DNA from: an uncultured beta proteobacterium
GTDB taxonomy: Bacteria; Pseudomonadota; Gammaproteobacteria; Burkholderiales; SG8-41
Length of the DNA: 64,000 nucleotides
Assembly (NCBI GenBank): GCA_903889565.1
Contig: CAISYC010000022.1
Span: forward strand, 1-64,000
Reading direction: 5' to 3'
Positions within the stretch are counted from its first letter, which is position 1. Each line of letters starts with the position of its first letter. The notes under the pieces were generated by a model, which was not told where the DNA came from, made no database searches, and saw only the letters and a list, made by a program, of their open reading frames with translations. This document shows positions 20,349-29,163 of the stretch, piece after piece. Position numbers and translations under genes: made by a program.

Positions 20349-23300
20349 TTTGACGCAGGCCTTCCAGGGTGTCGAGATAACGCTTGAACTGAAACGCCTT
20401 GATATAGCCGCCGAGTTCGCTTAATAGCGCGCCGGAGCTCGGGGCCGCGCGCTGCAGCGAGGCAAGCTTGGTTTCGATGCCGCGCACGTAGCCGATGCTG
20501 CCAAGCGCGATCAGCTCCTCAATATGGCGTTCCTGCAGCCCGATCACCGGAATGTCGTGCGCCTGTTCGCGCAGTCGCTGCGTGATGTCTTCGGCGGCGG
20601 CGCTCCATTCGAGATCAAGATGTTTTTGCAGCAGATCAAGCAGGCGCGGAATCACGATCGGCTTGACCAGAAACTCGCAGTTTTGCGACGACTCGTCGCG
20701 CGGGTGCCGGCTTTCGAAGGCGTTGGCCGAGACCATGATGATGGGCAGTTGGGTAAAACCGAGCGCGCGGATGCGCCGCACCACTTCCCAGCCGTCGATG
20801 CCGGGCATCGAAATATCGAGCAGCAGCAGATCGGGCGCGCACTGCGGCAACAGCTGGATGCACTGCACGCCGTCGCTCGCCGAGAACAGCGTGAAGCCGA
20901 GCGGCCCCAGCGTGTCGCGCATCAGCATGCGGTGATCGGCATCGTCATCCACCACCATGATCTTGCGGCGCGCGCCGAGGTAGCCGGTGACGCGGGCGTC
21001 GATGCGCGGCAGGGGCGCGCGGCTGTGGTCGGCCGTCAACAGCATGCGCACGCGAAACACGCTGCCCTCGCCGGGCGTGCTGAGTACCGAAATATCGCCG
21101 CCCATGATCTGCGCCAACAGATCGCTGATCGTAAGCCCGAGTCCGGTGCCGGTGACGCCGATGGCCGAGCTGCCGCGTTCGAAGGGTTCGAAAATCCGTT
21201 TGAGCTCGGCGGCGCCGATGCCGGCGCCAGTGTCGCGCACCTCGAATTCCGCGAGCTGGCGGCGGTAGCCGATGCGCAGTACCACCGAGCCGGTTTCCGT
21301 GTACTTGATCGCGTTGGACAGCAGGTTGATCAGAATCTGGCGCAGGCGTTTTTCGTCGGTGAGCACCACCGGCGGCAATGGATCGACGATTTCAAGCTTG
21401 AGGCTGAGCCCCTTGGCCTCGGCCAGCAGTTCGAACATCTGGACCAGCTGGTCGATGAATTCTGGGAAGGCCAGCGGATCGCGCCGCAGCACGATTTTGC
21501 CGGCTTCGATTTTCGCCATGTCAAGCAGACCGTCGATCAGCACCGACAGATGTTCGCCGCTGCGCTTGATGACCTTGAGCGCGCGGCGGCTCGGCCGCGG
21601 TATCGCGGTTTCTTCCTCGAGCAGATGGGCGTAGCCGAGAATGGCGTTGAGCGGCGTGCGCAGTTCGTGGCTGATACCCGACAGGTAGCGGCCTTTGGCC
21701 AGATTGGCGGCTTCGGCCACCTCTTTCGCATGCTGCAATTCGGCGGCGGTTTTTTCGTGCGCCTCGACCTCCTGACGCAACAGCTGGTTCTGACGCAACG
21801 ATTCCTCGCGCGCGACCTGGCGGCTTTCCTGAGCCAGCACGAACAGCCACGAGGTGACGCCGGCGATCAGGGTCAGGAACAGGAATACCTTGAGCAGCGG
21901 CATCTGCAGGGCAAGGAAGGTGGCGTCGCCGTCGAGGGTTTCCTGAAAATAGACCAGTCCGATCACGGTGGCGATGAGACCGGTGGCAAGAATGAATCGA
22001 GCCATGTAGTGGCCGAGGCGCGAATCGAGCACGGCGATAACGTTCTGCGGCAGCAGGCGGCCGAGAAAATCCTTGACCTGGTCGCGCAGCTGCGCCTTGT
22101 CCTTGCACGAATCCTCGCAGCGCGCATCGAGCGAGCAGCACAGCGAACAGATGGTGCCGCCGTAGGCCGGGCAGTGCGCGACATCCTGCGGCTCGAAGCT
22201 GTGTTCGCATACGCAGCAGCGCTGCAAAGGGACACCGCTCCAGTCGGTCTTCGGTTTGCGCGCGAGATAATATTTGCCCTGTGTCAGTTTCGCGATCACG
22301 GGCGCCGCAATGAACGCAACGCCGAAGGCAATGAAAGCCGACAGCGCGCGGCAGACTTCGCCGAGCAATTCAGTATAGGCGGCCATCGAAACCAGCGCGG
22401 CAATTGCCATCGCGCCGATGCCGACCGGATTGATGTCATAGAGATGCGCGCGCTTGAATTCGATCGACGGCGGACTCAGCCCCAACGGCTTGTTGATGAC
22501 GAGGTCTGCAACCAGCGCGCCGACCCAGGCGATCGCCAGATTGGCGTAGAGGCCGAGTATGGTTTCAAGCGCCCTGAAAATGCCGAGTTCGGTCAGCAGC
22601 AGGGCGATCACGACGTTGAACACCACCCACACCACGCGGCCCGGATGGCTTTGCGTCATGCGCGCGAAAAAATTCGACCACGCAATGGAGCCCGCGTAGG
22701 CGTTGGTGACGTTGATCTTCAACTGCGAGACCAGCACGAACAAACCGGTCGCCACCATCGCGGCATAGGGCGACGAAAACACGTAGTTGAACGCGGTGAG
22801 ATACATTTGCGTCGGCTCGCCGGCCTGATCCGCCGGCACTTCGTGCTGAAGTGCCAGAAAAGCCAGAAACGATCCGGCCAGCAATTTGAGCGCACCCGGG
22901 ATGATCCAGCCCGGGCCGGCGGTGACCAGAGCTACCCACCAGCGCGTGCGCGTTTGCGGCGTCGGTCGCGGCAGAAAACGCAGAAAGTCGACCTGCTCGC
23001 CGATCTGCACGACGAGCGACATCGCAACCGAGGCGGCCGCGCCGTACTGCAGGATGTTGAATTCGCCGCTGGCATCGCCATGACGTCCCGCAAAGCTCGT
23101 CCACTCGCCGAACGAACCCGGTGATTTGATCGCGATGAAGGCGAACGGCAAGAGATGCAGCACGATCCACAGCGGCTGCGTCCAGGTCTGAAAGCGGCTG
23201 ATCAGCGTGATGCCGTGGGTCACCAGCGGAATGACCGCGAGCGCGCTGATAACGTAGCCGATCGGCAGCGGCACGTCGAGGCAGAGCTTGAGTGCGTGCG

Positions 23301-23727
23301 CCATGATGGCGGCTTCGATAGCGAAAAATATGAAGGTGAACGAGGCGTAGATCAGCGATGTGATGGTCGAGCCGAGATAACCGAAGCCGGCGCCGCGGGT
23401 GAGCAGATCCATGTCGACGCCGTACTTGGCGGCGTAATAGCTGATTGGCAGGCCGGTCAGAAAAATCAGCAGGCTGACGGTCGCAATCGCCCAGGTCGCG
23501 TTGGTAAAGCCGTAGTTGAGCGTGATTGCGGCGCCGATCGCTTCAAGCGCCAGAAACGAAATCGCGCCCAGCGCGGTGTTGGCGACGCGAAAATTCGACC
23601 AGCGGCGCGCGCTGGTGGCGGTAAAACGCAGCGCGTAATCCTCCAGCGTCTGGTTCGCCACCCAGCGGTTGTAATCGCGGCGTATCGGAACAATTCTCTG
23701 GATGGCCATCATTTGACTCGACGTCAT
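20338..23727 (-). CDS. Hybrid histidine kinase fused to an NCS1-type permease
   Basis: About 1129 residues from the ATG at 23727; ATGs at 23712 and 23709 are alternatives and a TTG at 23808 is unlikely. Domains in order: a 12-helix-like nucleobase:cation symporter (NCS1) region, 1-490, opening with RRDYNRWVANQTLEDYALRFT; a Cys-rich, probably zinc-binding module, 503-545 (CCVCEHS, then CSLCC, CEDSC); two more membrane helices (575-635); a coiled coil; the HisKA box SHELRTPLN with H687; HATPase with N805 and TGLGL; a receiver with D971; and a helical C-terminal region. Like CbrA-type kinases, it likely senses a solute through a transporter-like domain. It diverges from an amide/urea transport operon, so urea or an amide is the probable ligand. 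Confidence 0.92.
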   Translation of the reverse strand: MTSSQMMAIQRIVPIRRDYNRWVANQTLEDYALRFTATSARRWSNFRVANTALGAISFLALEAIGAAITLNYGFTNATWAIATVSLLIFLTGLPISYYAAKYGVDMDLLTRGAGFGYLGSTITSLIYASFTFIFFAIEAAIMAHALKLCLDVPLPIGYVISALAVIPLVTHGITLISRFQTWTQPLWIVLHLLPFAFIAIKSPGSFGEWTSFAGRHGDASGEFNILQYGAAASVAMSLVVQIGEQVDFLRFLPRPTPQTRTRWWVALVTAGPGWIIPGALKLLAGSFLAFLALQHEVPADQAGEPTQMYLTAFNYVFSSPYAAMVATGLFVLVSQLKINVTNAYAGSIAWSNFFARMTQSHPGRVVWVVFNVVIALLLTELGIFRALETILGLYANLAIAWVGALVADLVINKPLGLSPPSIEFKRAHLYDINPVGIGAMAIAALVSMAAYTELLGEVCRALSAFIAFGVAFIAAPVIAKLTQGKYYLARKPKTDWSGVPLQRCCVCEHSFEPQDVAHCPAYGGTICSLCCSLDARCEDSCKDKAQLRDQVKDFLGRLLPQNVIAVLDSRLGHYMARFILATGLIATVIGLVYFQETLDGDATFLALQMPLLKVFLFLTLIAGVTSWLFVLAQESRQVAREESLRQNQLLRQEVEAHEKTAAELQHAKEVAEAANLAKGRYLSGISHELRTPLNAILGYAHLLEEETAIPRPSRRALKVIKRSGEHLSVLIDGLLDMAKIEAGKIVLRRDPLAFPEFIDQLVQMFELLAEAKGLSLKLEIVDPLPPVVLTDEKRLRQILINLLSNAIKYTETGSVVLRIGYRRQLAEFEVRDTGAGIGAAELKRIFEPFERGSSAIGVTGTGLGLTISDLLAQIMGGDISVLSTPGEGSVFRVRMLLTADHSRAPLPRIDARVTGYLGARRKIMVVDDDADHRMLMRDTLGPLGFTLFSASDGVQCIQLLPQCAPDLLLLDISMPGIDGWEVVRRIRALGFTQLPIIMVSANAFESRHPRDESSQNCEFLVKPIVIPRLLDLLQKHLDLEWSAAAEDITQRLREQAHDIPVIGLQERHIEELIALGSIGYVRGIETKLASLQRAAPSSGALLSELGGYIKAFQFKRYLDTLEGLRQSDR

Positions 23728-24054
23728 CCCTTTCAGTGCTTGGTTGCGCAGCGGAACGGTCGATGCGCCCGTTTCTGGTGCGGCGCCGGGATTTACGCAC
23801 CAACACAATGAATGCAGTGCGATGGCTTACCGGCAAACAGGGCGCAGATGTGCCCCGTGTTGCACTGTAGCAAGACCCGCACCAGCAACTTCGCGACGCG
23901 AAGTATCGCCCGAATGAAAACTTTAGCGATATACGCGCTTTTGCGTATTTGTGCGCTGCAACAACCCGATTACTGTGCAGGCGTCGAATGCAAAAGCAGT
24001 GATGTTTCGGCGATGCCGTTCAAACCGTCTTCTTTCTCAAATCAAGGAGTATTT
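23728..24054. promoter_or_regulatory. Divergent control region, sensor kinase / amide operon
   Basis: A 327-base non-coding stretch between the kinase and the first transport gene. It holds a perfect palindrome ACTTCGCG-A-CGCGAAGT at 23888-23904, a good operator candidate for the LuxR-type regulator. I looked for a sigma-54 GG-N10-GC promoter because nitrogen scavenging is likely, and saw none. An AAGGAG ribosome site precedes the ATG at 24055. Confidence 0.5.
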
Positions 24055-25356
24055 ATGTCCAAGCACAACGATTCAAACAAAGGGGCTACCGGCGCCCCGG
24101 CTTCAGCGGTCGAAGACACGGTATCGCCGCTGCGCCGGCGGATACTGCAGGGCATCGCCGCGTTGCCGGCGTTGTCGGTCTCCGGCATGGCATTCGCGCA
24201 GGCGAAGTATCCGACCTCCGCGATCAATACAACCAAACTCGCGATCACCGATACCGAAGTCACGGTCGGCCAGTTGCATTCGGCCACCGGCACGATGGCG
24301 ATCTCGGAAACCGGCTCGATCCAGGCCGAGCAACTCGCGATCGACCAGATCAATGCGATGGGCGGCATCCTCGGCCGCAAGATCAAGGTCATCAAGGAGG
24401 ACGGCGCCTCCGACTGGCCGACCTTCGCCGAGAAATCGAAGAAGCTGCTGATCAATGACCACGTCGCCGCGGTATTCGGTTGCTGGACCTCGGCCTCGCG
24501 CAAGGCGGTGCTGCCGGTATTCGAAAAAGAAAACGGCCTGCTTTACTACCCGACCTTCTACGAAGGCCTCGAGCAATCGAAGAACGTGTTCTATACCGGT
24601 CAGGAAGCGACGCAGCAGATTCTCTACAGCCTCGACTGGGCAAAGAAGGAAAAGAAGGCCGGCACGTTCTTCCTGATCGGTTCCGACTACATCTGGCCGC
24701 GCACCTCGATGAAGATCGCGCGCAAGCACATCGAGAATTTCCAGAAGGGCAAGGTTGTCGGCGAAGAGTACTACCCGCTGGGCAGCACCAACTTCGGTTC
24801 GCTGATGAACAAGATCAAGCTGGCGAAGCCGGATTGCATTTTCGCCGCGGTCGTCGGCGGTTCGAACGTGGCGTTCTACAAGGCGCTGAAAGCCGCTGGC
24901 ATCACCGGCGACAAGCAGCTGCTGGTGACGTTGTCGGTGACCGAAGACGAGATGACCGGGGTTGGCGGCGAAAACTTCCAGGGCTTCTATTCGTCGATGA
25001 AGTACTTCCAGTCCCTCGATAACGACAACAACAAGAAGTTCGTTGCCGCATTCAAAGCCAAGTACGGCAAGGACGCGGTGATCGGCGACGTCACGCAGGC
25101 CGCCTATCTCGGCGCCTGGTTGTGGAAGGCAGCGGTCGAGAAGGCAGGCAGTTTCGATGTTGACAAGGTGGTGGCGGCTTCGGCCTCCGGCATCGAACTC
25201 AAGCAGGCGCCCGAAGGCTACGTGAAGCTCGACGCCAATCACCACCTGTGGAGCAAGTCGCGCATCGCGATGGGCATGCCGGATGCCACGTTCAAAGTGG
25301 TGTCGGAGTCGCCCGAGCTGATCAAGCCGGACCCGTTCCCCAAGGGTTATCAATAA
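24055..25356 (+). CDS. urtA: Urea/short-chain amide ABC transporter, periplasmic binding protein
   Basis: 433 residues from the ATG at 24055; a longer open frame to 23812 has no ribosome site. An unusually long N terminus ends in a twin-arginine-like signal (RRRILQGIAALPALSVSGMAFAQA). The mature part is of the UrtA/FmdD kind: VTVGQLHSATGTMAISETGSIQAEQLAIDQINAMGGILGRK, then AAVFGCWTSASRKAVLPVFE. It binds the substrate in the periplasm and delivers it to the permeases encoded next. With FmdA and AmiE downstream, small amides (formamide, acetamide) may be the main ligands, not urea alone. Confidence 0.9.
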   Translation: MSKHNDSNKGATGAPASAVEDTVSPLRRRILQGIAALPALSVSGMAFAQAKYPTSAINTTKLAITDTEVTVGQLHSATGTMAISETGSIQAEQLAIDQINAMGGILGRKIKVIKEDGASDWPTFAEKSKKLLINDHVAAVFGCWTSASRKAVLPVFEKENGLLYYPTFYEGLEQSKNVFYTGQEATQQILYSLDWAKKEKKAGTFFLIGSDYIWPRTSMKIARKHIENFQKGKVVGEEYYPLGSTNFGSLMNKIKLAKPDCIFAAVVGGSNVAFYKALKAAGITGDKQLLVTLSVTEDEMTGVGGENFQGFYSSMKYFQSLDNDNNKKFVAAFKAKYGKDAVIGDVTQAAYLGAWLWKAAVEKAGSFDVDKVVAASASGIELKQAPEGYVKLDANHHLWSKSRIAMGMPDATFKVVSESPELIKPDPFPKGYQ

Positions 25357-25374
25357 CCGTCGTTGTTTGAAACC

Positions 25375-25407
25375 GGTGCGGCCGTCGCCAATGGGCGCGG
25401 TCGCACC
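25375..25407 (+). terminator. Intercistronic stem-loop after the binding-protein gene
   Basis: GGTGCGGCCG (25375-25384) pairs with CGGTCGCACC (25398-25407), one G-U, and an inner CGCC-AATG-GGCG extends the stem past a bulged T: fourteen pairs in all. There is no T tract. Hairpins in this position commonly let the binding protein be made in excess over the permeases, by attenuation or mRNA protection. Confidence 0.6.
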
Positions 25408-25430
25408 ACCGATCACCTGGGAGTCCGCGC

Positions 25431-26345
25431 ATGGAATTTTCTGAACTGCTGAATATCGGCCTGATGCAGGGTTTCGCCGGATTGAGCCTGTTTGCAGTTT
25501 TGCTGCTGATGGGTTTGGGTCTGGCGATCATTTTCGGCCAGATGGGCGTCATCAACATGGCGCACGGCGAGTTCATGACCATCGGCGCCTATACGATTTA
25601 CCTCGGCTCGCATTTGTCGAGTCATTACGCACCGTCACTGGTGTCGATCTATTTTCCATTCGCGATCGTGCTCGCCTTCCTCTTCGCATTTGCACTCGGC
25701 TGGCTGGTGGAATGGGGCCTGATCCGCCACCTTTACAAACGTCCGCTCGACACGCTGCTCGCCACCTGGGGCATCAGTCTGGCGATGCAGCAGAGCTTCC
25801 GCACCTTCATCGGTCCGAAAGAGGTGAGCCCGACGCTGCCCGACTGGCTGCTGGGTTCGTGGGCGCCCAAAGAGGGACTCGATATACCAATCAACGGGTT
25901 GTTCGTGCTGGCATTGACCGCGGTCGTGACCTGCGGCGTGCTGCTCGCGCTCAACCGCAGCCGCTGGGGACTGCGGGTGCGCGCCACCGTGAGCAACCGC
26001 GTGATGGCCAATGCGATCGGCATCGACACCAGAAAAACCGATCGACTGACCTTCGCGATCGGTTGCGGCATCGCCGGCATGGCGGGCGCGGCGTTTACGA
26101 CCATCGGCTCGACCGGGCCGACCTCGGGCCAGCTTTATATCGTGGACTCATTTCTGGTCGTGACCTTCGGCGGTGCAGCCAGCCTGCTCGGCACGGTGGT
26201 CTCTGCCTTCGGCATCGCCCAGACGCAGTCGATCACTGAATTTTTCCTGCACGGCTCGATGGCCAAGGTGCTGACGTTGTCGCTGATCGTGTTGATCCTG
26301 ATGATCCGTCCGCAGGGACTGTTCGCCAGCAAGGTGCGGCGCTGA
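25431..26345 (+). CDS. urtB: Urea/amide ABC transporter permease 1
   Basis: 304 residues, eight or so membrane helices, LivH/UrtB family. The EAA-like cytoplasmic loop and the LIV-type signature GLGLAIIFGQMGVINMAHGEFMTIGAY (25-50) are clear. It forms the inner-membrane channel with the next permease. ATG at 25431 with GGGAG upstream. No in-frame anomaly. Confidence 0.92.
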   Translation: MEFSELLNIGLMQGFAGLSLFAVLLLMGLGLAIIFGQMGVINMAHGEFMTIGAYTIYLGSHLSSHYAPSLVSIYFPFAIVLAFLFAFALGWLVEWGLIRHLYKRPLDTLLATWGISLAMQQSFRTFIGPKEVSPTLPDWLLGSWAPKEGLDIPINGLFVLALTAVVTCGVLLALNRSRWGLRVRATVSNRVMANAIGIDTRKTDRLTFAIGCGIAGMAGAAFTTIGSTGPTSGQLYIVDSFLVVTFGGAASLLGTVVSAFGIAQTQSITEFFLHGSMAKVLTLSLIVLILMIRPQGLFASKVRR

Positions 26346-26415
26346 GCCGCGATGAATGCATGACTATCGCGCACACGAACACGAATAAAGACTTTTTTCC
26401 CCGGAGCCCGACCTG

Positions 26416-27657
26416 ATGAAAGCCATCCAAGAACTGATCAAGCGTTACCAGCTGGCGAGTCTGTTGGTGCTGACCCTGTTGCTCGCTGTCGTGCTGCCGC
26501 TGTCGCTCGATATTTTCCGGCTGAACCTGATCGGAAAATACCTGACCTACGCGTTTGTCGCGGTCGGTTTGGTGATGGTGTGGGGTTACGGCGGCGTGCT
26601 GAGCCTGGGGCAGGGCGTGTTCTTCGGCCTCGGCGGGTATGCGATGGCGATGTTCCTCAAGCTCGAAGCCTCCGACCCGGTAACGACCGCCATCCAATCG
26701 ACGCCGGGCATTCCGGATTTCATGGATTGGAACCAGATTACCGCGTTGCCGGCGTTCTGGTTGCCGTTCAAGTCGCTGCCGCTGACGCTGATCGCCGTTA
26801 TCGCGGTGCCGACCCTGCTCGCCTGGATCATCAGTTTCGCCATGTTCAAACGCCGCGTCGGCGGCGTTTACTTCGCGATCATCACGCAGGCGGTGGCCCT
26901 GATTGTCACCGTGCTCATCATCGGCCAGCAGGGCTACACCGGCGGTGTCAACGGCATGACCGATCTGAAGACGCTGCTGGGCTGGGATACGCGCACCAAC
27001 TCGGCGAAATATATTCTCTATTACCTGTGCGTTGCGCTGCTGGTCGGCAGCATCGTGCTCTGCCGCTGGATCCAGACCAGCAAGGCCGGCACGCTGCTCC
27101 TGGCGATGCGCGACAAGGAAGACCGCGTGCGTTTTTCCGGTTATGACGTTGCCGACTTCCGCATATTTACCTTTTGTCTGGCCGCAGCCTTGTCCGGCAT
27201 CGGCGGCGCGCTGTTCTCGCTGCAGGTCGGGTTCATGTCGCCGAGCTTTGTCGGTATCGTGCCGTCGGTCGAGATGGTGATCTTTGCCGCGGTCGGCGGG
27301 CGCATGAGCCTGGTCGGCGCGGTCTACGGCACGCTTCTGGTCAACGCCGGCAAGACCTACTTTTCAGAGAGTTTCCCCGATCTGTGGTTGTTCCTGATGG
27401 CCGCGTTGTTCATCGGCGTGACGATGGCGTTCCCGATGGGGCTGGCCGGACTGTGGGAAAGCCATGTCGTGCCATGGTGGTCGAAGCGGAAAAACAAAGG
27501 CAAGGGCGGCGACGCCGAACCTGCCGGCACCGACGCGGCGCCCCCAGCAGCGGTTGCGGCGACGGCCAAGCCGGCGCGGCAGGCGAGCGCCGACAGCGCC
27601 CTGACCAAAGGCCTCAGTGACGTCGGCGCCCAAAGCGCCATACCCGGGAGCATCTGA
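26416..27657 (+). CDS. urtC: Urea/amide ABC transporter permease 2
   Basis: 413 residues, LivM/UrtC family; GYGGVLSLGQGVFFGLGGYAMAM (about 55-77) is the family signature, with further helices to about 350. The last ~55 residues are an Ala/Pro/Lys-rich soluble tail (KRKNKGKGGDAEPAGTD and onward) that most relatives lack. The stop TGA shares one base with the ATG of the first ATPase gene (27657), so the two are translationally coupled. Confidence 0.92.
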   Translation: MKAIQELIKRYQLASLLVLTLLLAVVLPLSLDIFRLNLIGKYLTYAFVAVGLVMVWGYGGVLSLGQGVFFGLGGYAMAMFLKLEASDPVTTAIQSTPGIPDFMDWNQITALPAFWLPFKSLPLTLIAVIAVPTLLAWIISFAMFKRRVGGVYFAIITQAVALIVTVLIIGQQGYTGGVNGMTDLKTLLGWDTRTNSAKYILYYLCVALLVGSIVLCRWIQTSKAGTLLLAMRDKEDRVRFSGYDVADFRIFTFCLAAALSGIGGALFSLQVGFMSPSFVGIVPSVEMVIFAAVGGRMSLVGAVYGTLLVNAGKTYFSESFPDLWLFLMAALFIGVTMAFPMGLAGLWESHVVPWWSKRKNKGKGGDAEPAGTDAAPPAAVAATAKPARQASADSALTKGLSDVGAQSAIPGSI

Positions 27658-28400
27658 TGAGCAATACCGACTTCACACTCGCGGTCGAGGATCTGACGGT
27701 TTCGTTCGACGGCTTCAAGGCGATTGATGCGTTCAACCTCTATATCGACCGCAACGAACTGCGCGTGATCATCGGCCCGAACGGCGCCGGCAAAACCACG
27801 CTGCTGGACCTCATCTGCGGGCGCACCAAGGCGAGCGCCGGCAGCATCAAGTTCAATAACACCGAACTGACGCGGATGGCCGAATACAAGCGCGTGCGGC
27901 TGGGCATCGGCCGCAAGTTCCAGACCCCGTCGATCTACGAGAACCTCACGGTGTTCCAGAACCTCGAGGTGTCGTATCCGAAAGGCCGCACGGTGATGGG
28001 CGCGCTCGCCTTCAAATGCGACGACGAGGTCAAGGCGCGCGTGCAGGTGGTTGCCGAGGACATTTTTCTCGCCGACCGTCTCGATCTCGAAGCCGGCCTG
28101 TTGAGTCACGGCCAGAAGCAGTGGCTGGAGATCGGCATGCTGCTGATGCAGTCGCCCGAACTGCTGCTGCTAGACGAGCCGATCGCCGGCATGAGCGCGC
28201 GCGAGCGCGACCTCACCGCCGAGCTGCTGCAGCGGATCTGCAAGAACCGCGCGGTGATCGTAATTGAGCATGACATGGAATTCGTCAAGCGCATCGCGCA
28301 CAAGGTGACCGTCATGCACCAGGGAAAAATGCTCGCCGAAGGCCCGATGGAAAAAGTGCAGGCCGATCCGAAAGTGATCGATGTTTATCTGGGACACTGA
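27657..28400 (+). CDS. urtD: Urea/amide ABC transporter ATPase 1
   Basis: 247 residues, LivG/UrtD type. Walker A GPNGAGKTT (41-49), signature LSHGQKQW (the LSGGQ variant common in UrtD), Walker B LLLLDEPIAGM, switch His in IEHDMEF. Hydrolyses ATP to drive import with the second ATPase. Confidence 0.93.
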   Translation: MSNTDFTLAVEDLTVSFDGFKAIDAFNLYIDRNELRVIIGPNGAGKTTLLDLICGRTKASAGSIKFNNTELTRMAEYKRVRLGIGRKFQTPSIYENLTVFQNLEVSYPKGRTVMGALAFKCDDEVKARVQVVAEDIFLADRLDLEAGLLSHGQKQWLEIGMLLMQSPELLLLDEPIAGMSARERDLTAELLQRICKNRAVIVIEHDMEFVKRIAHKVTVMHQGKMLAEGPMEKVQADPKVIDVYLGH

Positions 28401-28430
28401 AATGCAGGCTTTGCCGGGGAGCGCCACGTC

Positions 28431-29120
28431 ATGCTGAAAGTCACCGATCTTTTCGTCGCCTATGGCCAGAGCGAGGCGCTGCACGGCATCTCCTTCGACG
28501 GCAACAAGAACGAGACCGTTGCCATCATGGGCCGCAACGGCATGGGCAAGACCACGCTGTTCAAAAGCCTGATGGGCATTCTGCCGGTAAAAAGTGGCAG
28601 CATCGAGGTCGCCGGCAGCGAAGTGTCGAAGGACGAGAGTTTTGTGCGCGTCGCCAAGGGCATTGCCTATGTGCCGCAGGGCCGCATGATTTTTCCGACG
28701 CTGACGGTCGAGGAAAACATCCTCACCGGCATGGAGAACTCGCAGTCGCGGCGCATTCCCGACGATATCTATGCGCTGTTTCCGGTGCTCTTTGACATGA
28801 AGCGCCGCAAGGGCGGCAACCTGTCGGGCGGTCAGCAGCAGCAGCTGGCGATCGCACGCGCGCTGGTCACCGAGCCCAAGGTGCTGCTGCTCGACGAGCC
28901 GACCGAGGGCATTCAGCCTTCGATCATCAAGGACATCGCCAAGGCGCTCAATGAAATCCGCAAGATTCGCGAAATCACCATCGTGGTTTCGGAGCAGGTG
29001 CTGAGTTTTGCGATGGATGTGGCCGACCGGCTATTCGTCATTGAGGGCGGCCGCCTCGTGCATGAGACTTCTCGCGCCGACACGGACGTCGGCCGCATCA
29101 AGCAATACCTGTCCGTATAG
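28431..29120 (+). CDS. urtE: Urea/amide ABC transporter ATPase 2
   Basis: 229 residues, LivF/UrtE type. Walker A GRNGMGKTT, Q loop in YVPQGRMIFPTLTVEENI, signature LSGGQQQQLAIARAL, Walker B VLLLDEPTEGIQPSI. The switch histidine is replaced: VVSEQVLSFA has Ser-Glu-Gln where many have xEHD, as is common in this subfamily. Thirty bases after the first ATPase gene. Confidence 0.93.
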   Translation: MLKVTDLFVAYGQSEALHGISFDGNKNETVAIMGRNGMGKTTLFKSLMGILPVKSGSIEVAGSEVSKDESFVRVAKGIAYVPQGRMIFPTLTVEENILTGMENSQSRRIPDDIYALFPVLFDMKRRKGGNLSGGQQQQLAIARALVTEPKVLLLDEPTEGIQPSIIKDIAKALNEIRKIREITIVVSEQVLSFAMDVADRLFVIEGGRLVHETSRADTDVGRIKQYLSV

Positions 29121-29163
29121 CCGCTGGTCCCTTTTTGAACTTCACACCGCCAGGAGACGCAAC

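Noticed and set aside
20524-23124. 866-codon plus-strand open frame
   Set aside because: Antisense shadow of the hybrid kinase; low-complexity Arg/His-rich product.
23905-24054. Sigma-54 promoter for the amide operon
   Set aside because: No GG-N10-GC pair with the right surroundings was found.
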